Origin: Holdemania massiliensis AP2
GTDB lineage: Bacteria; Bacillota_I; Bacilli_A; Erysipelotrichales; Erysipelotrichaceae
Assembly: GCF_000327285.1 (NCBI RefSeq)
Contig: NZ_HE998569.1
Location: 128,666-192,665, forward strand
DNA length: 64,000 nucleotides
Direction: 5' to 3'
Shown: positions 61,869 to 64,000 of the stretch, in pieces
Layout of the letters: every line of letters begins with the position of its first letter
Position numbering within the stretch: the first letter of the stretch is position 1
Program-made: the position numbers and the translations under genes
Notes under the pieces: model-generated
Seen by the model: the letters and a program-made list of their open reading frames with translations, nothing else
Database searches by the model: none
What the model was told of the DNA's origin: nothing

Positions 61869-63818
61869 ATGAAACTGAAAAAACTCTCTGCACTTCTGGC
61901 AGCTGGTTTACTCTGTTTGACGGCAGTTACCGGTTGCTCTCAGACACCGGCCGCTCCGGAAAATGAAGCGACGCCAACGCCGTCTTCTGACGTGACGACC
62001 ATGCGCGTTGCAACTTGGAACATTGATTCCAAAGCGCACCCAGACATCAAAGAAATGTCCAACATTATCCATGAGCGGGGAATTGAAATCATGGGCTTCC
62101 AGGAAATTGATATCTTGAATACCCGCAACGACTACGATATGGCTCAGGACTTTGTCAACGACAATTATCCTTACGTTCACTTCGCCAAGGGACGGGATTT
62201 CGCTGACGGCTACTTCGGAGTCGGAACAACCTCTTCTTTAAAATTCCAGGAAATCAGCTCTGTTCCTATTGAGAGCACGGGCAGTAAAGCCACCAAAACT
62301 TTAGAACGCGTTGTGGTTGAAAAAGAAGGCAAACAAATCGCTTTCTATGTTACTCACACAAGCTGGGAAAACAACGACCTGCGCCGCCGGCAGTTCACTG
62401 AAATTATTGAACGTTTGGCTGCGGATCCAGTTCCGTACAAAATTCTGGTTGCGGACTTCAATGCCGACCAGAGTCTGTATGAGTACGATATCTTCAAAGA
62501 CAACTACAACATCTCCAACGGAAAAGACGGCGTCTGGTTTGATTCATTTAACGGCACCGACGATTCAATGAAGGTCATGACTGTTGACAACATCATCACA
62601 ACAAAGAATATCAACATTACCCATGTTGAAACGTATCATTCCGATATGGCGGATCATGACTTGATGTGGGCGGATATTGAACTGCTGGATGAAGCGGCGC
62701 CGATGATCGAGCATGACCGGGCGCTGGGCCAGGATGTCACAGCGACCAGCACAGCGGAGGATTCTCATCCATACAACATGGTTGACTGCGATGACAAGAC
62801 AGTCTGGCAGTCTGGCGAAGGCGAGCAGGAAGTCATTCTGACTCTGGATCGTCCATACATGGCTAAGAAACTGAACATTCAGTGGGGTGAAAAAGCACCG
62901 GAAGCTTTCCACGTTGAAACCTCATTGAATGGCACTGACTATACGGCAGCGGCTGACGGTACAAAGGAAACAACAGAAATCGCATTAAACGGAGAAGTCA
63001 AATATGTTAAATTGACTCTGGATGCGGTCGAAGGCGGAAGCCAGATCGCGACATTAAGTCTGTTTGGCGAATGGATCACACCGACGGCGGACAGTGATGC
63101 TAATCTGCTGGTTAACGGCGATATGGAAAGCGAAGAAGGCTGGACATTAACCGATGCGACCACGGAAGGCAATGCTAAATTTGCGTTGGCTTATGAAGAA
63201 GCGGAAGCCGGCAACAAAGCCGCAAAAATAACGAAGACCGGTGAAGAGGCCGGCGATGCTTCGATTGAACAGACCATTGAAGTCAAACCGAACGAACGCT
63301 ATCAGCTGAGCTTCATGCATAAAACCGATACACTGCATTCCGGCAACTTCTGCTATGAAGTCAATCAGATGGATGCCGAAGGCAATACAATTTCGACGCA
63401 TTTGGCAAAACTGACTGACAATCTGAACATGAGCGCAGAATTCAGAAAGTTTGATTACAACTTCATCACGGCTGCCAATGCCGCAAGTGTGAAGGTTGCA
63501 CTGCATGTCGTTGGTGAAGGCGAAGGCAGTCTGTGGCTGGATCAAGTTTCCGTCAAAGAAGTTGTTCCGACAGAATGCGTTTACGTCAAGGCCGACAAAA
63601 CAACCTTGAAAGTAGGCGAAACGGCAGCTCTGAGCGCTGATATTCTGCCGAAGACCGCCAATGATATCCAGATGAACTGGGTATCGCTGGATGAAAGCCT
63701 TGCTTCGGTGGATGAAAACGGTACGGTAACCGCCAAGGCTGCAGGTAAAGTTTTGGTTGGCCTGTTAAGCGACAGCGATCTGTTGGCGGAAAGCTATGTT
63801 CTGATTACCATCGAATAA
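61869..63818 (+). CDS. secreted EEP-family hydrolase lipoprotein with F5/8-type, carbohydrate-binding-like and Ig-like domains
   Basis: A 649-residue lipoprotein (lipobox AVTGC, Cys23). Residues about 44-275 form an endonuclease/exonuclease/phosphatase domain with MRVATWNID, the metal Glu in GFQEI, THTSW, VADFNAD and the final His in MADHDLMWADI. A discoidin (F5/8 type C)-like domain follows (about 280-400), then a beta-sandwich resembling a carbohydrate-binding module (NGDMESEEGW, about 418-565) and a C-terminal Big_2-like domain (VGETAALSADILPKTAND...). It may cleave nucleic acid, phosphoinositide/sphingolipid-type or other phosphodiester substrates at the surface. The EEP family does not fix which. 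AAGGAGA precedes the ATG. Catabolite control fits the cre-like site. Confidence 0.87.
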   Translation: MKLKKLSALLAAGLLCLTAVTGCSQTPAAPENEATPTPSSDVTTMRVATWNIDSKAHPDIKEMSNIIHERGIEIMGFQEIDILNTRNDYDMAQDFVNDNYPYVHFAKGRDFADGYFGVGTTSSLKFQEISSVPIESTGSKATKTLERVVVEKEGKQIAFYVTHTSWENNDLRRRQFTEIIERLAADPVPYKILVADFNADQSLYEYDIFKDNYNISNGKDGVWFDSFNGTDDSMKVMTVDNIITTKNINITHVETYHSDMADHDLMWADIELLDEAAPMIEHDRALGQDVTATSTAEDSHPYNMVDCDDKTVWQSGEGEQEVILTLDRPYMAKKLNIQWGEKAPEAFHVETSLNGTDYTAAADGTKETTEIALNGEVKYVKLTLDAVEGGSQIATLSLFGEWITPTADSDANLLVNGDMESEEGWTLTDATTEGNAKFALAYEEAEAGNKAAKITKTGEEAGDASIEQTIEVKPNERYQLSFMHKTDTLHSGNFCYEVNQMDAEGNTISTHLAKLTDNLNMSAEFRKFDYNFITAANAASVKVALHVVGEGEGSLWLDQVSVKEVVPTECVYVKADKTTLKVGETAALSADILPKTANDIQMNWVSLDESLASVDENGTVTAKAAGKVLVGLLSDSDLLAESYVLITIE

Positions 63819-63834
63819 ATCCAAGAATCAAGGA

Positions 63835-63868
63835 AATGACGTTCTTCATGGAGCGTCATTTTTTTTTC
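63835..63868 (+). terminator. terminator after the EEP lipoprotein gene
   Basis: Stem AATGACG / CGTCATT with a T8 tail. Confidence 0.85.
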
Positions 63869-64000
63869 TATTAGGAAATTGCATCAAAACGGGCAGTGAA
63901 TTCAAATGAGTTGAATAACTCAAACGAATCTTATAGAAAAGAAAAATGACCTAAAAGGCCGCATTAAAAAGAGAAATGGGAAAGGCGTGGAAGGATAGAC

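Noticed and set aside
1..64000. CRISPR array, rRNA or complete insertion sequence
   Set aside because: No regularly spaced short repeats, rRNA-like sequence or intact transposase with terminal repeats was seen on reading.

Overview
The window looks like chromosomal DNA of a low- to mid-GC Firmicute, most probably an anaerobic gut member of the Erysipelotrichaceae (Holdemania-like). This rests on gene content only: several secreted lipoprotein flavin reductases (FMN_bind plus FAD_binding_2), PepV, mannose-family PTS genes, a DapH-type lysine/DAP branch, SD-led starts with AGGAGG and many LysR regulators. No rRNA is present. There is one tRNA, tRNA-Thr(CGT).

Layout. 1-4.86 kb: a leftward operon (DUF1413-like small protein, DNA m5C methyltransferase, large tandem-GHKL ATPase cut by the window edge) beside a decayed relaxase remnant and the C-terminal stump of an exonuclease III gene, so this is probably old mobile DNA with an R-M/defence-type cargo. 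4.9-18.8 kb: SWIM-SNF2 helicase, a frameshifted LysR gene facing a Tat-lipoprotein flavoprotein, a lipoprotein, GNAT, PepV, HAD hydrolase, a frameshifted Rpn-type nuclease and a YcaQ-like winged-helix protein. 18.9-22.6 kb: a leftward PTS IIC-IID-SIS operon facing a GntR/UTRA regulator, with a clear operator between them, then a GyrI-like protein. 22.6-24.4 kb: an XRE membrane protein and a LysR.

24.5-38.0 kb: two rightward gene groups that share a nearly identical promoter-proximal element, probably one LysR regulon. Group one has an Ntn-hydrolase lipoprotein, PaaK-like adenylate-forming enzyme, ABC exporter pair, cyclophilin-like lipoprotein, flavodoxin-fold reductase and LysE exporter. Group two has an amino-acid ABC importer, a small helical protein, a second flavodoxin-fold reductase, a second cyclophilin-like lipoprotein and a MalY-type aminotransferase. 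A carboxymuconolactone decarboxylase-cupin fusion follows. 38.1-41.6 kb: asd-dapF-dapH, a CBS protein and tRNA-Thr.

41.9-47.0 kb and 55.1-57.9 kb: three FMN_bind/FAD lipoprotein reductases, two with palindromic promoter elements and one behind a LysR gene. 47.1-51.1 kb: a visibly AT-rich island of unrecognised membrane proteins, with a divergent paralogue pair (one copy frameshifted) and a tandem duplicate pair (one copy frameshifted at its start). 51.4-55.1 kb and 58.3-61.4 kb: two operons, each encoding a BlaR1/MecR1-type M56 membrane metalloprotease whose sensor part is a degenerate LytM (M23) domain instead of a penicillin-binding domain. One lies directly behind a BlaI repressor gene, and both operons carry a closely matching BlaI-type box, which suggests one cell-wall-sensing regulon. 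The window ends with a secreted endonuclease/exonuclease/phosphatase-family lipoprotein behind a cre-like site.
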